A DNA stretch of 45,191 bases from Oscillospiraceae bacterium. GTDB taxonomy: Bacteria; Bacillota; Clostridia; Oscillospirales; CAG-382. Of this stretch, positions 1 to 6,879 are shown in pieces. Location: the NCBI GenBank assembly GCA_015064485.1, contig SVSD01000014.1, positions 1-45,191 of the forward strand, written 5' to 3'. The notes below the pieces were generated by a model, which was given only the letters and a program-made list of their open reading frames with translations, was not told the origin of the DNA and ran no database searches. Position 1 is the stretch's first letter, and every line of letters begins with the position of its first letter. A program made the position numbers and the translations under genes.

Positions 1-1
1 A

Positions 2-229
2 AATGTGAACTATTATATGTTATCCGACGAAAAAGATGAAAATTATTCTCCCGGAGAATATGTTTTCAACATCCGCTATCCCAGAAAACCAATTTCTTTA
101 GAAGATGCAAAAAAAGATTACGATATCAAAATAATCAGCGCAAAATTCTCTGACCCGATAGAAAACGAGTTTGAATACAGAACTGTCGACAAAATACGGT
201 TGTTTTTAACCGGCGGAGAGAATGAATAA
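2..229 (+). CDS. C-terminal part of an unidentified protein (cut by left edge)
   Basis: The frame is open to the left edge, so this is the last 75 or so codons of a gene that starts outside the window; a GTG at position 5 could be a start but has no visible ribosome binding site. The peptide is charged and soluble, with no membrane segment, and ends in TGGENE. I do not recognise it. It faces the kinase operon tail to tail across a shared terminator. Confidence 0.5.
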   Translation, partial: NVNYYMLSDEKDENYSPGEYVFNIRYPRKPISLEDAKKDYDIKIISAKFSDPIENEFEYRTVDKIRLFLTGGENE

Positions 230-256
230 AAAAAGGACCGTTTAACGGTCCTTTTT
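230..256. terminator. Bidirectional rho-independent terminator
   Basis: An 11-bp perfect stem (AAAAAGGACCG / CGGTCCTTTTT) with a 5-base TTTAA loop, giving a U-run on either strand. It ends the + strand gene at the left edge and the minus-strand kinase operon. Confidence 0.9.
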
Positions 257-279
257 AAGCTTCCGAATATCGAAGGCTT

Positions 280-1257
280 TTATTTTTTATTTCCCATATA
301 TATCTTGAGCTTTGAACCCTCGGGGAGTTTTCTTCCTTCGGGGAGAGTGCTTTTGCCCTTTACTTTTCCAAATCCGATTTCGGGGAGGTCTTCTACCTGT
401 ATCATACCGTAAACTTCCTTGGCAGATATACGCTCTGCGGGATTCGGAAGGAGCATTTTATAAATTATATCTGCGAATTCTTCGGGAATATCGGGGGAAA
501 GAGTAACCTCCGCTCCGTCAAGTATCGCTTCTGCCACATAATCATATGTCGAGGTATCAAATCCGGGAAGAGATCCCGACATATACTGATGAAAAAGTAT
601 GCCCAGTGCAAATATATCGATCTTACAGCTGAGAGCAACTTCCTCCTCCATCATATGTATAAGAACTTCGGGTGCAAGGTACACCGGATCCCCGTTTAAT
701 TCATCCCCGACTTTTGGCGGATCTATACCGAAAAATCCGCAGTCGAAGTCTATTATTTTAGGAGAAAAGCGCTTTTTTTCCTCGTCAGCCTCAACAAGTA
801 CATTTGTGTGTTTTATATCGGCATGAACGAATCCTTCTTCGTGAAGTCTCATCATCGTACGCGATATGAGCTTACACAAAAGCTTTTTCCTTTTATAAGG
901 CAAAGCGTTTATTTCTTCGAGCGAAAGGCCCGAAGATTTGACTTTGTCGGTGACGATATAGTATTTCGAATCGCATCTGAAAAAGTGATTGATTCTGACC
1001 GCATTTCCGTCGGATGCGCGGTTTATCGCGTCATACATAAATGTCAGCCGCTCTTCGAACTTCTTACATTCGGCGATTTTCCTTTCGATCTGAGCCTTTG
1101 AAAGAACCCCTCTTTTTTCGGCATCATAAGGATAGATAGGAGAAAGGAATTCTTTTATAAAGTATTCTCTTCCGTTTCTTTCACAAAACCCCCATCTTGA
1201 AAAACCGCTGTTCTCACCTTTCAATTCTCCGATAAGATTATATCCGTTTATTTTCAT
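280..1257 (-). CDS. Ser/Thr protein kinase (TerY-P-type, eukaryotic-like)
   Basis: A 325-residue soluble protein kinase. The glycine-rich loop lies at about residues 10-24, the ATP-anchoring Lys is K35 in YFIKEF, the catalytic loop is HADIKHTN (145-152), the metal-binding motif is DFD (170-172) in place of the usual DFG, and APE is at 195-197 followed by DIFALG. The catalytic Asp, Lys and Asn are present, so it should be active although HRD is HAD and DFG is DFD. There is no transmembrane or PASTA region, unlike the PrkC/Stk1 kinases of cell-wall signalling. It is the last gene of the operon, and the operon's PP2C phosphatase is its natural antagonist. The start ATG lies about 17 nt after the preceding DUF805 gene. 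Confidence 0.9.
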   Translation of the reverse strand: MKINGYNLIGELKGENSGFSRWGFCERNGREYFIKEFLSPIYPYDAEKRGVLSKAQIERKIAECKKFEERLTFMYDAINRASDGNAVRINHFFRCDSKYYIVTDKVKSSGLSLEEINALPYKRKKLLCKLISRTMMRLHEEGFVHADIKHTNVLVEADEEKKRFSPKIIDFDCGFFGIDPPKVGDELNGDPVYLAPEVLIHMMEEEVALSCKIDIFALGILFHQYMSGSLPGFDTSTYDYVAEAILDGAEVTLSPDIPEEFADIIYKMLLPNPAERISAKEVYGMIQVEDLPEIGFGKVKGKSTLPEGRKLPEGSKLKIYMGNKK

Positions 1258-1274
1258 TTTTTCCTCTTAAGAAC

Positions 1275-1736
1275 TTATCTCAAAGGCTTTTCGCCGTATT
1301 TGTTTGCTCCGTCTGTTCCGTCCATAAAACAGAATATGAGAGGAATGATGTTGCATACAAAATAAAGAAGTACTAAAGCTCCGGGTCTACCCGTATCTTG
1401 AATTCTTTTACACAGTGCGGAGATGAAAGGAATTGTCAAAACAGTTTCGGCAATACCGTTAATAAGGGCTAAAGGCAATGCAAGCATATGTATTTCCGGA
1501 ATAGCCATAATAACAACACTCAAAATGCTTATTGCAAATAACACGAATGCAAAAATCGCCGACCAAGCAAAACAGAACCAAAACTCTCTTTTAGAAATTC
1601 TTCCGCTGAAAACAAAAGTCTTTTTGAAATATAATTTAAAAGCTTCAAGAAAGCTTATTTCGTTTATGTTACCGCACTTTTCGCAAACGCCGTTATCGTT
1701 TTCGAGAACTGCCGAACATTTTGCACAAGTTTTCAT
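1275..1736 (-). CDS. Zinc-ribbon + DUF805 membrane protein (copy 3)
   Basis: A 153-residue protein with an N-terminal zinc ribbon (C4xxC7...C18xxC21) and then a DUF805 membrane domain with several hydrophobic segments. The DUF805 hallmark, normally RRLHDTGRSGWW, reads RIQDTGRPG here, so this is the most diverged of the three copies. The C-terminal GANKYGEKP tail is shared by all three. DUF805 has no established biochemical function. The start has a good GGAG ribosome binding site. It is the third of three consecutive paralogues between the Glu-rich zinc-ribbon gene and the kinase. Confidence 0.85.
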   Translation of the reverse strand: MKTCAKCSAVLENDNGVCEKCGNINEISFLEAFKLYFKKTFVFSGRISKREFWFCFAWSAIFAFVLFAISILSVVIMAIPEIHMLALPLALINGIAETVLTIPFISALCKRIQDTGRPGALVLLYFVCNIIPLIFCFMDGTDGANKYGEKPLR

Positions 1737-1766
1737 AAGTTTATCTCCGTTTTATAAATTTATCAA

Positions 1767-2234
1767 TTATTTTGCAGGCTTTTCGCCGTATTTGTTTGCA
1801 CCGGGTTCACCTTCAAGTATACACATAATAAGGGGAACGATGCCAAGACCTATAAAGCCAAGAGCTGCCCACCAGCCGCTTTTGCCTGTATCATGAAGTC
1901 TTCTTACCATAGCCGCATAACTGGGGATAAGAAGGCCCAAAACGGCAATAGGAGCAAGGAGAATAGTAAATCCTGCGACAAAACCGATTATAGCGCAAGC
2001 AAGGTATGACCACCAGTATTCTGCTCTTGATGCTCTTCCGTTGAAATCAACATACTTTTTGAAAAATACCTTTGTAGCTTCCATAAAGCCCATGGTTTCG
2101 GAAGATGTGACGGTATTTACATTTTCTGCGGCCTTTTCTGTATTTACAGCTTCGGTTTCGAACTTTTCACCGCATTCGATACAAAAGAGCATATCATCAG
2201 CACATTCTGTATTACATTTGTTACATATTTTCAT
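1767..2234 (-). CDS. Zinc-ribbon + DUF805 membrane protein (copy 2)
   Basis: A 155-residue paralogue of its neighbours: zinc ribbon C4xxC7...C18xxC21, a Ser/Thr/Glu-rich linker to about residue 50, then the DUF805 membrane domain with RRLHDTGKSGWW and the end motif GANKYGEKP. An AAAAGGAG ribosome binding site precedes the ATG. The zinc ribbon probably faces the cytoplasm and may be the docking element common to the proteins of this operon (inference). Confidence 0.87.
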   Translation of the reverse strand: MKICNKCNTECADDMLFCIECGEKFETEAVNTEKAAENVNTVTSSETMGFMEATKVFFKKYVDFNGRASRAEYWWSYLACAIIGFVAGFTILLAPIAVLGLLIPSYAAMVRRLHDTGKSGWWAALGFIGLGIVPLIMCILEGEPGANKYGEKPAK

Positions 2235-2294
2235 AGCAAAAACTCCTTTTAATGAATTTATTTATATATACTTATTAAACTTTTTCCGTATAAA

Positions 2295-2795
2295 TCACTT
2301 TATCGGCTTTTCTCCGTATTCATTTACATCGTCATCGCCTTTTAAAGCGCAGAGCACAAGCGGAATAATTCCCATAGAAACAAGTCCCGCAACAAGCCAC
2401 CATGCACTTCTGCCGGTATCGTGAAGGCGCCTTACGGTAACTGCCATAAGAGGAACGAGAACAAATATAAGAGCTGCCGTTGCAATTATAAACAGTATAA
2501 TGGCAGGGATCAAGCCAAGCAAGGGTATCATACCTATTAAAAATCCTCCGAGATAAATGATACCGACAGCTCCAATCATTATCCATATCCATATGTATGA
2601 ATACCAGAATTCGGTAACAGAAGCTCTGCCCGAAAAGGTAAAGGCTTTTTTCCAATGGTTTTTAAATGCTTCAAAAAAGGTTATTTTATCATAAACCGTT
2701 TCCTCAGAAGCTTCTCCCGAAACTCTGACTCCGCAATACGGACAAAATATTATACCGCTGTCAAGTTCACGGGAGCATTTCTTACATTTATCCAT
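2295..2795 (-). CDS. Zinc-ribbon + DUF805 membrane protein (copy 1)
   Basis: A 166-residue paralogue: a zinc ribbon with CKKC and CPYC, a linker, then a DUF805 domain with several hydrophobic segments, the RRLHDTGRSAWW signature and the end motif VNEYGEKPIK. An upstream in-frame TTG at 2813 would add six residues, but the AAAAGGAG site sits inside that extension with proper spacing to the ATG at 2795, which I therefore chose. The gene begins 14 nt after the Glu-rich zinc-ribbon gene. Confidence 0.87.
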   Translation of the reverse strand: MDKCKKCSRELDSGIIFCPYCGVRVSGEASEETVYDKITFFEAFKNHWKKAFTFSGRASVTEFWYSYIWIWIMIGAVGIIYLGGFLIGMIPLLGLIPAIILFIIATAALIFVLVPLMAVTVRRLHDTGRSAWWLVAGLVSMGIIPLVLCALKGDDDVNEYGEKPIK

Positions 2796-2809
2796 AATTT
2801 CTCCTTTTA

Positions 2810-3388
2810 TCAAAGGTCTCCCGCTCTGTGAAAACCTTTTTTGGGTTTTTGAGCCTGAGTTATTTCGACGGTAATTTCTTTTACTATTTCCGAGGGGACT
2901 TCTTCAACAACAGTTTCTTCAACAACAGTTTCTTCAACTGCAGCTTCTTCTACTGCTTCCTCGGCAACAGAATTTTCTGCCGTTTCTTCCGGAGCTTCCT
3001 GTTCGGGGATTTCCTCAATTTCGGGTTCTTTAACAGGAGCTTCTTCGGCAACCGTATCTTCTGCAGCAACTTCCTTGCTTTCAAAAGCCGCAGGGTCGGG
3101 AACAGGTTCCTCTGTATCTTCGGGAATTTCTTCTTGATTTATTATTTCTTCTGCAACTTCTTCGGGTTCTTTATCTGCCTCTTCAATCGTTTCTTCGGCT
3201 GCTTCTTCAGAGATCTTTTCGGGTTCTTCAACAATTGCTTCTTCAACAGGTTCTTTTTCTTCAACTTGTTCTTTAGCTTCGTCGATAGTTTCTTTCATAA
3301 CTTCTTCGGGAAGTTCGATTTTTTCTCCGCAGTATCCGCAGAATTTAGCCTTTTCCGGATTTTCTTTTCCGCAGCAAATACATTTCAT
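2810..3388 (-). CDS. Zinc-ribbon protein with long Glu/Val-rich acidic tail
   Basis: A 192-residue protein. The N-terminal zinc ribbon has the pairs CxxC (residues 3-6) and C17xxC20. Residues 27-175 or so are a low-complexity, Glu-dominated stretch of short EE, VEE and PEE repeats, and the C-terminus is basic (QKPKKGFHRAGDL). There is no membrane segment. The strongly acidic disordered tail suggests a binding or scaffold protein. The start is the ATG at 3388 with a GAAAGGAA site; a TTG start at 3451 would overlap the end of the phosphatase gene and has no such site. No specific function is recognised. Confidence 0.75.
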   Translation of the reverse strand: MKCICCGKENPEKAKFCGYCGEKIELPEEVMKETIDEAKEQVEEKEPVEEAIVEEPEKISEEAAEETIEEADKEPEEVAEEIINQEEIPEDTEEPVPDPAAFESKEVAAEDTVAEEAPVKEPEIEEIPEQEAPEETAENSVAEEAVEEAAVEETVVEETVVEEVPSEIVKEITVEITQAQKPKKGFHRAGDL

Positions 3389-3414
3389 AACAATATTTCC
3401 TTTCTGTTTGGTTG

Positions 3415-4350
3415 TCATACGACATAATAGTCCTCTTTGTACTTTTCCCAAAGAGCGACTTTTTGTTCGTATTCAAGGTTTGAAAGTCTTTCTATATAGT
3501 GTTTTTTTATAAATTCTTTTCTCGGCGCCATTTGTTTTTTCAAAGAATTAAAACTTGAAAATCCAAGCGATATGAGAGACATTGTATAATCGTCTCCCGA
3601 GATATTTTTGAGCTGTGCCTGAATATTTTTGCTCCATTCATCGGCACATTTGCTTTTTGAAAGGGTATCAAGCAAAAGATCTTCAAACTCCATAGGGGTA
3701 GACAGATATCCGAAGCATCCGTCTGTGGCACAGATGATTATAGCCGGGTATGTGACTGTGGCAGATCTTTTGTTTATCAGATAATTTCCTTTTGCGGATG
3801 CCACATTTGTAAGCACGCCGTCGTTTCGCAGGTTTGACATAGCATCTTCGCCTCTTATGTCGTCTGAAGTCATCTGAACAAGCCCATCGGGGGAAAGAAT
3901 ATATCCTCTCGAATCTCCCGCCCAGATAAAATCTGTGTGCATTTTTTCGCCTTTCGGCTTCACGACGGCACCGCATAATGTAGAAGCAAAATCTTTATGC
4001 ATCGAACCTTTTATGACAACATTTCTTTTGTCCGCATACTGGGAAACTATCCCGTATATTCGATCGGCAAGGTTTTTGTAATGAGCTGCGTCGGGATTTT
4101 CATCCCCGATGCTGTCAAACCAAGCCTTCATTGCTCCGCTTAACATTCTTGATGCCATATAAGCACCTGTCTTAAAACTGAAATTCTGATAAACTTTTCC
4201 GTCAAGTCCTCCGCAGCCGTCAAAGACGGAAACTACGGCTTTGTCGCTTTTAACACACGAAAAGAAGCTGTCTTCTCCGCCGTTTTCTATCATTTCACAG
4301 CAAAACGAGAGGGAAAAATCCACCTTATTCAGAAATTCGGATGAAGCCAT
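3415..4350 (-). CDS. PP2C-family Ser/Thr protein phosphatase
   Basis: A 311-residue metal-dependent phosphatase. Visible motifs are GGEDSF (24-29), DGCGG (44-48), GDSRGYILS (145-153), ATDGCFGYL (208-216) and GDDYT (252-256). These supply the Asp residues that bind the two Mg/Mn ions in PP2C enzymes, so it should be active. The N-terminal motif carries GGED rather than the more common RxxNED. It probably reverses the phosphorylation made by the kinase of the same operon. It starts 10 nt after the vWA gene. The C-terminal 50 or so residues are a charged helical extension beyond the catalytic fold. Confidence 0.9.
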   Translation of the reverse strand: MASSEFLNKVDFSLSFCCEMIENGGEDSFFSCVKSDKAVVSVFDGCGGLDGKVYQNFSFKTGAYMASRMLSGAMKAWFDSIGDENPDAAHYKNLADRIYGIVSQYADKRNVVIKGSMHKDFASTLCGAVVKPKGEKMHTDFIWAGDSRGYILSPDGLVQMTSDDIRGEDAMSNLRNDGVLTNVASAKGNYLINKRSATVTYPAIIICATDGCFGYLSTPMEFEDLLLDTLSKSKCADEWSKNIQAQLKNISGDDYTMSLISLGFSSFNSLKKQMAPRKEFIKKHYIERLSNLEYEQKVALWEKYKEDYYVV

Positions 4351-4360
4351 AATACCACCG

Positions 4361-5032
4361 TCAGATAGAATTTGCTATAACACTTAAAATTTCATTGAAT
4401 TCCATTTCGGAAAGTCCTTCACCTGCCTGGGAAGGATAATGGATAACATTTTCCCAGTTATCGGAGATATAGTTCCAATCAGGAGTATCGGGTGCAAAAA
4501 GCAAAAGTCTTTTTGATGACTGTTTTATGTAGTCGGGATTGTCCCACCAGGAAGTAAGCTCGCTCATATCCTTTGCCATATTTGAAGGATAAAGGGATGC
4601 ATCCCTGCCGAAGCCGAGCGGATGCGAGCTTGCATCAGTATAAAGGACTATTATATGGCGGGATTTCATACAGCTTGTATCCCAATCGGATCTTATAGCG
4701 TAAGCAAGAGCCTCAAGTGCATCTTCCGGCTCATCTCCGCCGCCGTCGGCGGTTATGGAATTTGTAACCGTACGAAGATCTTCGGTTTCTTCGGGAAGGT
4801 CGAAAAAGTCGGTTACAAGCATAGGATCTCTGTCAGCAAGATAATCTCTGAAAGAAACTATCTTAACGCGGAGCTTATCTACTTTTTTCTGTTTTTTAGC
4901 CATCGATTCCATAAGCTGTCCGTGAAAACTCAGGGCATTATTTTTTACCATATCAACGGTATGTCCCATACTTCCTGTCGAATCGATAACAAATACTATG
5001 TCTACATTGTAGCTTACTTTGTAAGGTGCCAT
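4361..5032 (-). CDS. von Willebrand factor A (TerY-like) protein
   Basis: A 223-residue stand-alone vWA domain. The metal-ion-dependent adhesion site is DSTGS (17-21), with a downstream GGGDEPED loop and the later YTDASSH strand end that supply further metal ligands. There is no signal peptide or membrane segment, so it acts in the cytoplasm. This is the form found in TerY proteins, which occur next to a PP2C phosphatase and a kinase in TerY-P signalling modules (family knowledge). A strong GGAGG site precedes the ATG, and the upstream zinc-ribbon gene stops one nucleotide before it, so translation is probably coupled. Confidence 0.88.
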   Translation of the reverse strand: MAPYKVSYNVDIVFVIDSTGSMGHTVDMVKNNALSFHGQLMESMAKKQKKVDKLRVKIVSFRDYLADRDPMLVTDFFDLPEETEDLRTVTNSITADGGGDEPEDALEALAYAIRSDWDTSCMKSRHIIVLYTDASSHPLGFGRDASLYPSNMAKDMSELTSWWDNPDYIKQSSKRLLLFAPDTPDWNYISDNWENVIHYPSQAGEGLSEMEFNEILSVIANSI

Positions 5033-5033
5033 T

Positions 5034-5414
5034 TTATTTTTCCTCCGTTTCTGTCTGTTCGTTTATTTGTTCTCCGTCAAAACCTATTGTTTCTTCGGCT
5101 TTTAAATTTTCTTTCAGATCTTCAATTTCATTGTAACATCCGTAAAGCTTAAAGCCCATAAAAGAGATTACAGCTATCGAAACAAGCAATATGGCGCATA
5201 TTACGCCCCATAAAACACCGACAGCTTTATTTTTCTTTCCTGTTACCTCGGCTGTGTTTTCGGGAGTTTCAACAGGAGCTTTGTTTATCATATCGGCGGT
5301 TAGAATATCGTAAAATCCGTTGCCCTCGTACCCGGAAGATAAGTTCTTTTTACAGTGAGGGCAGAAAGCAACCTCGGGTTTTTTGAGCTTTTTACCGCAA
5401 TATTTACATATCAT
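5034..5414 (-). CDS. Zinc-ribbon single-pass membrane protein
   Basis: A 126-residue protein with an N-terminal zinc ribbon (C3xxC6...C18xxC21), a polar linker, one hydrophobic segment at about residues 66-90, and an acidic C-terminus rich in Glu and Gln. The predicted topology puts the zinc ribbon in the cytoplasm and the acidic tail outside, or the reverse. The start has a GGAGG site. It is the second gene of the signalling operon, and its function is not recognised. Confidence 0.78.
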   Translation of the reverse strand: MICKYCGKKLKKPEVAFCPHCKKNLSSGYEGNGFYDILTADMINKAPVETPENTAEVTGKKNKAVGVLWGVICAILLVSIAVISFMGFKLYGCYNEIEDLKENLKAEETIGFDGEQINEQTETEEK

Positions 5415-5429
5415 ATGTGCCTCCGTATA

Positions 5430-5744
5430 TCAGAAAAAGAATCCGAAGCCGATACCGAAAATTGCCGCTAAAAGAAGCGCAAAAAGTACCGCAACAGAAA
5501 TTCCTGCTATTTTTATCGCTGTAACAAGCTTTGATGTTTTCTTCTTTTCGGAAAGTCCGCCGTTTTTGATCGGCAAGTCGATATAACCGTCAGAATCGCC
5601 TCTCAACTCGGAAACCGCCGCAATATCCGCTCCGCATTCGGGGCAAAAAGCTCTTTCGTCAAAATATTCTATTCCGCAGGCGGGACATTTCTTTAAACCG
5701 CGCGGTGTTTCATAAACGAGAAAATCAACAGTTTCCTGTGCCAA
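5430..5744 (-). CDS. Zinc-ribbon membrane protein, first gene of the signalling operon
   Basis: A 104-residue protein: zinc ribbon CPAC...CPEC at about residues 19-36, a linker, and a C-terminal membrane anchor of very hydrophobic Ala/Leu/Ile/Phe residues ending in GIGFGFFF. The start is TTG, supported by GGAGAG seven bases upstream. The promoter lies just ahead at 5782-5810. It is one of six zinc-ribbon proteins encoded in this single operon. Confidence 0.75.
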   Translation of the reverse strand: MAQETVDFLVYETPRGLKKCPACGIEYFDERAFCPECGADIAAVSELRGDSDGYIDLPIKNGGLSEKKKTSKLVTAIKIAGISVAVLFALLLAAIFGIGFGFFF

Positions 5745-5781
5745 AACCGAACTCTCCTTAATATAATAGTGGTATTAATTT

Positions 5782-5810
5782 ATTTTAGCATTTTTATTGT
5801 TATTTGTCAA
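5782..5810 (-). promoter_or_regulatory. Sigma-A promoter of the kinase/phosphatase/vWA operon
   Basis: On the minus strand a perfect TTGACA (5805-5810), a 17-bp spacer and TAAAAT (5782-5787). It lies 38 nt upstream of the TTG start of the first gene. No other promoter was noticed inside the operon. Confidence 0.8.
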
Positions 5811-5856
5811 CGATTTTCACAAAAGAGCCGTTTGGGGAAAAGATAGTACAAAAAGC

Positions 5857-5885
5857 AAAAGACCGAACATACAGTCCGGTCTTTT
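5857..5885 (-). terminator. Terminator of the nrd-trxB operon
   Basis: AAAAGACCG pairs with CGGTCTTTT around an 11-base loop, followed on the minus strand by a T-rich run. It lies 28 nt after the trxB stop. Confidence 0.75.
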
Positions 5886-5912
5886 ACTTTTATTATGGTG
5901 AAAAAGATGGGA

Positions 5913-6821
5913 TTAAAGCGAATCTATATAGCGACAGGCTGATATTGCCGCAACTGCACCGTCGGCGGTTGCCGTTGCGATCTGGCGCACAGATTTTTTT
6001 CTGCAGTCGCCTGCAACAAATACGCCTGCGGTCTTTGTAAGGCAATCCTCGCCGGAATTGAAATATCCGAAACTGTCAAGCTCTGCAAGAGCTTCGAATG
6101 CACCGTTTTCAGGCTCAAGACCGATTGCTACAAACATACCGTCAAGCTCAAGGAATTTCTTTTCTCCGCTTTGGGTGTTGAGAATTGTGATGCCGGAAAA
6201 TACTTCGGAATCTTTTATGGAATCAACAACAGTCCCTGTTATGATTTCCACATTTCCTCTCTTGCGGAGTATTTCCTCAAGGCGTTTTTCTCCTGTAAGG
6301 AAGTCGAGATTCTGTATCACATAAACCTTTTTACAGGTTTCGGAAAGTAGAATCGCTTCCTGAAGCGCTGAATTTCCTCCGCCGATGAGCGCGACAGTTT
6401 TATTCTGATAAAAAGCTCCGTCGCAGACGGCACAAAAAGATATTCCGTCGCCGATGAATTTGTCTTCGTTTTCGATGCCGAGATGTCTGTGTTTTGCGCC
6501 GCAGGCAAGAATAACTGCGTGGCATTCGTATTCGTTTCCGTCCTCGGTTATGACTTTCTTTATATCGCCGTCACGAACCTCTGTTACATTTTCTATTTCA
6601 ACATCGGCGCCTTGGGAAAGGACCTGGCTTACCATATGGTCGGCAAGTTCGCTTCCGCTGATGCTTTCGAAGGCGGGATAATTTTCAACCTTCGGGGAAT
6701 ATGTTATCTGTCCGCCGAAAGCGGCTTTGTCAAGTATCAAAACGCTTTTGTTTGCTCTTCTTGCGTATGTTGCGGCGCAAAGACCCGCAGGACCCGCACC
6801 CACTATTATGATATCGTACAT
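5913..6821 (-). CDS. trxB: Thioredoxin reductase (NADPH/FAD)
   Basis: A 302-residue flavoprotein of the low-molecular-weight thioredoxin reductase family. It has the FAD-binding GAGPAG motif (8-13), the redox-active CAVC pair (130-133), the NADPH-binding GGGNSALQEA motif shortly after, and the C-terminal FAD motif GVFVAGDCR. It transfers electrons from NADPH to thioredoxin-like proteins. The ATG at 6821 is preceded by AAAGGAG; an upstream in-frame start at 6842 has no comparable site. It lies 59 nt after nrdD in the same direction with no promoter seen between, so it probably reduces the redoxin domain fused to NrdD (inference). Confidence 0.95.
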   Translation of the reverse strand: MYDIIIVGAGPAGLCAATYARRANKSVLILDKAAFGGQITYSPKVENYPAFESISGSELADHMVSQVLSQGADVEIENVTEVRDGDIKKVITEDGNEYECHAVILACGAKHRHLGIENEDKFIGDGISFCAVCDGAFYQNKTVALIGGGNSALQEAILLSETCKKVYVIQNLDFLTGEKRLEEILRKRGNVEIITGTVVDSIKDSEVFSGITILNTQSGEKKFLELDGMFVAIGLEPENGAFEALAELDSFGYFNSGEDCLTKTAGVFVAGDCRKKSVRQIATATADGAVAAISACRYIDSL

Positions 6822-6839
6822 AAATACTCCTTTAACCGA

Positions 6840-6868
6840 CAAGAGGGCAACTATAGCTGCCCTCTTAC
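6840..6868 (-). other. Intercistronic hairpin between nrdD and trxB
   Basis: AAGAGGGCA pairs with TGCCCTCTT around a 9-11 base loop. There is no U-run behind it on the minus strand, so it looks like an mRNA-stability or partial-attenuation hairpin rather than a full terminator. Confidence 0.5.
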
Positions 6869-6879
6869 GGTATTATATA

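Noticed and set aside
2828-3427. Long + strand reading frame rich in Phe and Asn opposite the Glu-rich gene
   Set aside because: It is the mirror of Glu/GAA-rich codons (TTC on the other strand); no ribosome binding site, no domain, and the minus strand encodes a clear zinc-ribbon protein.
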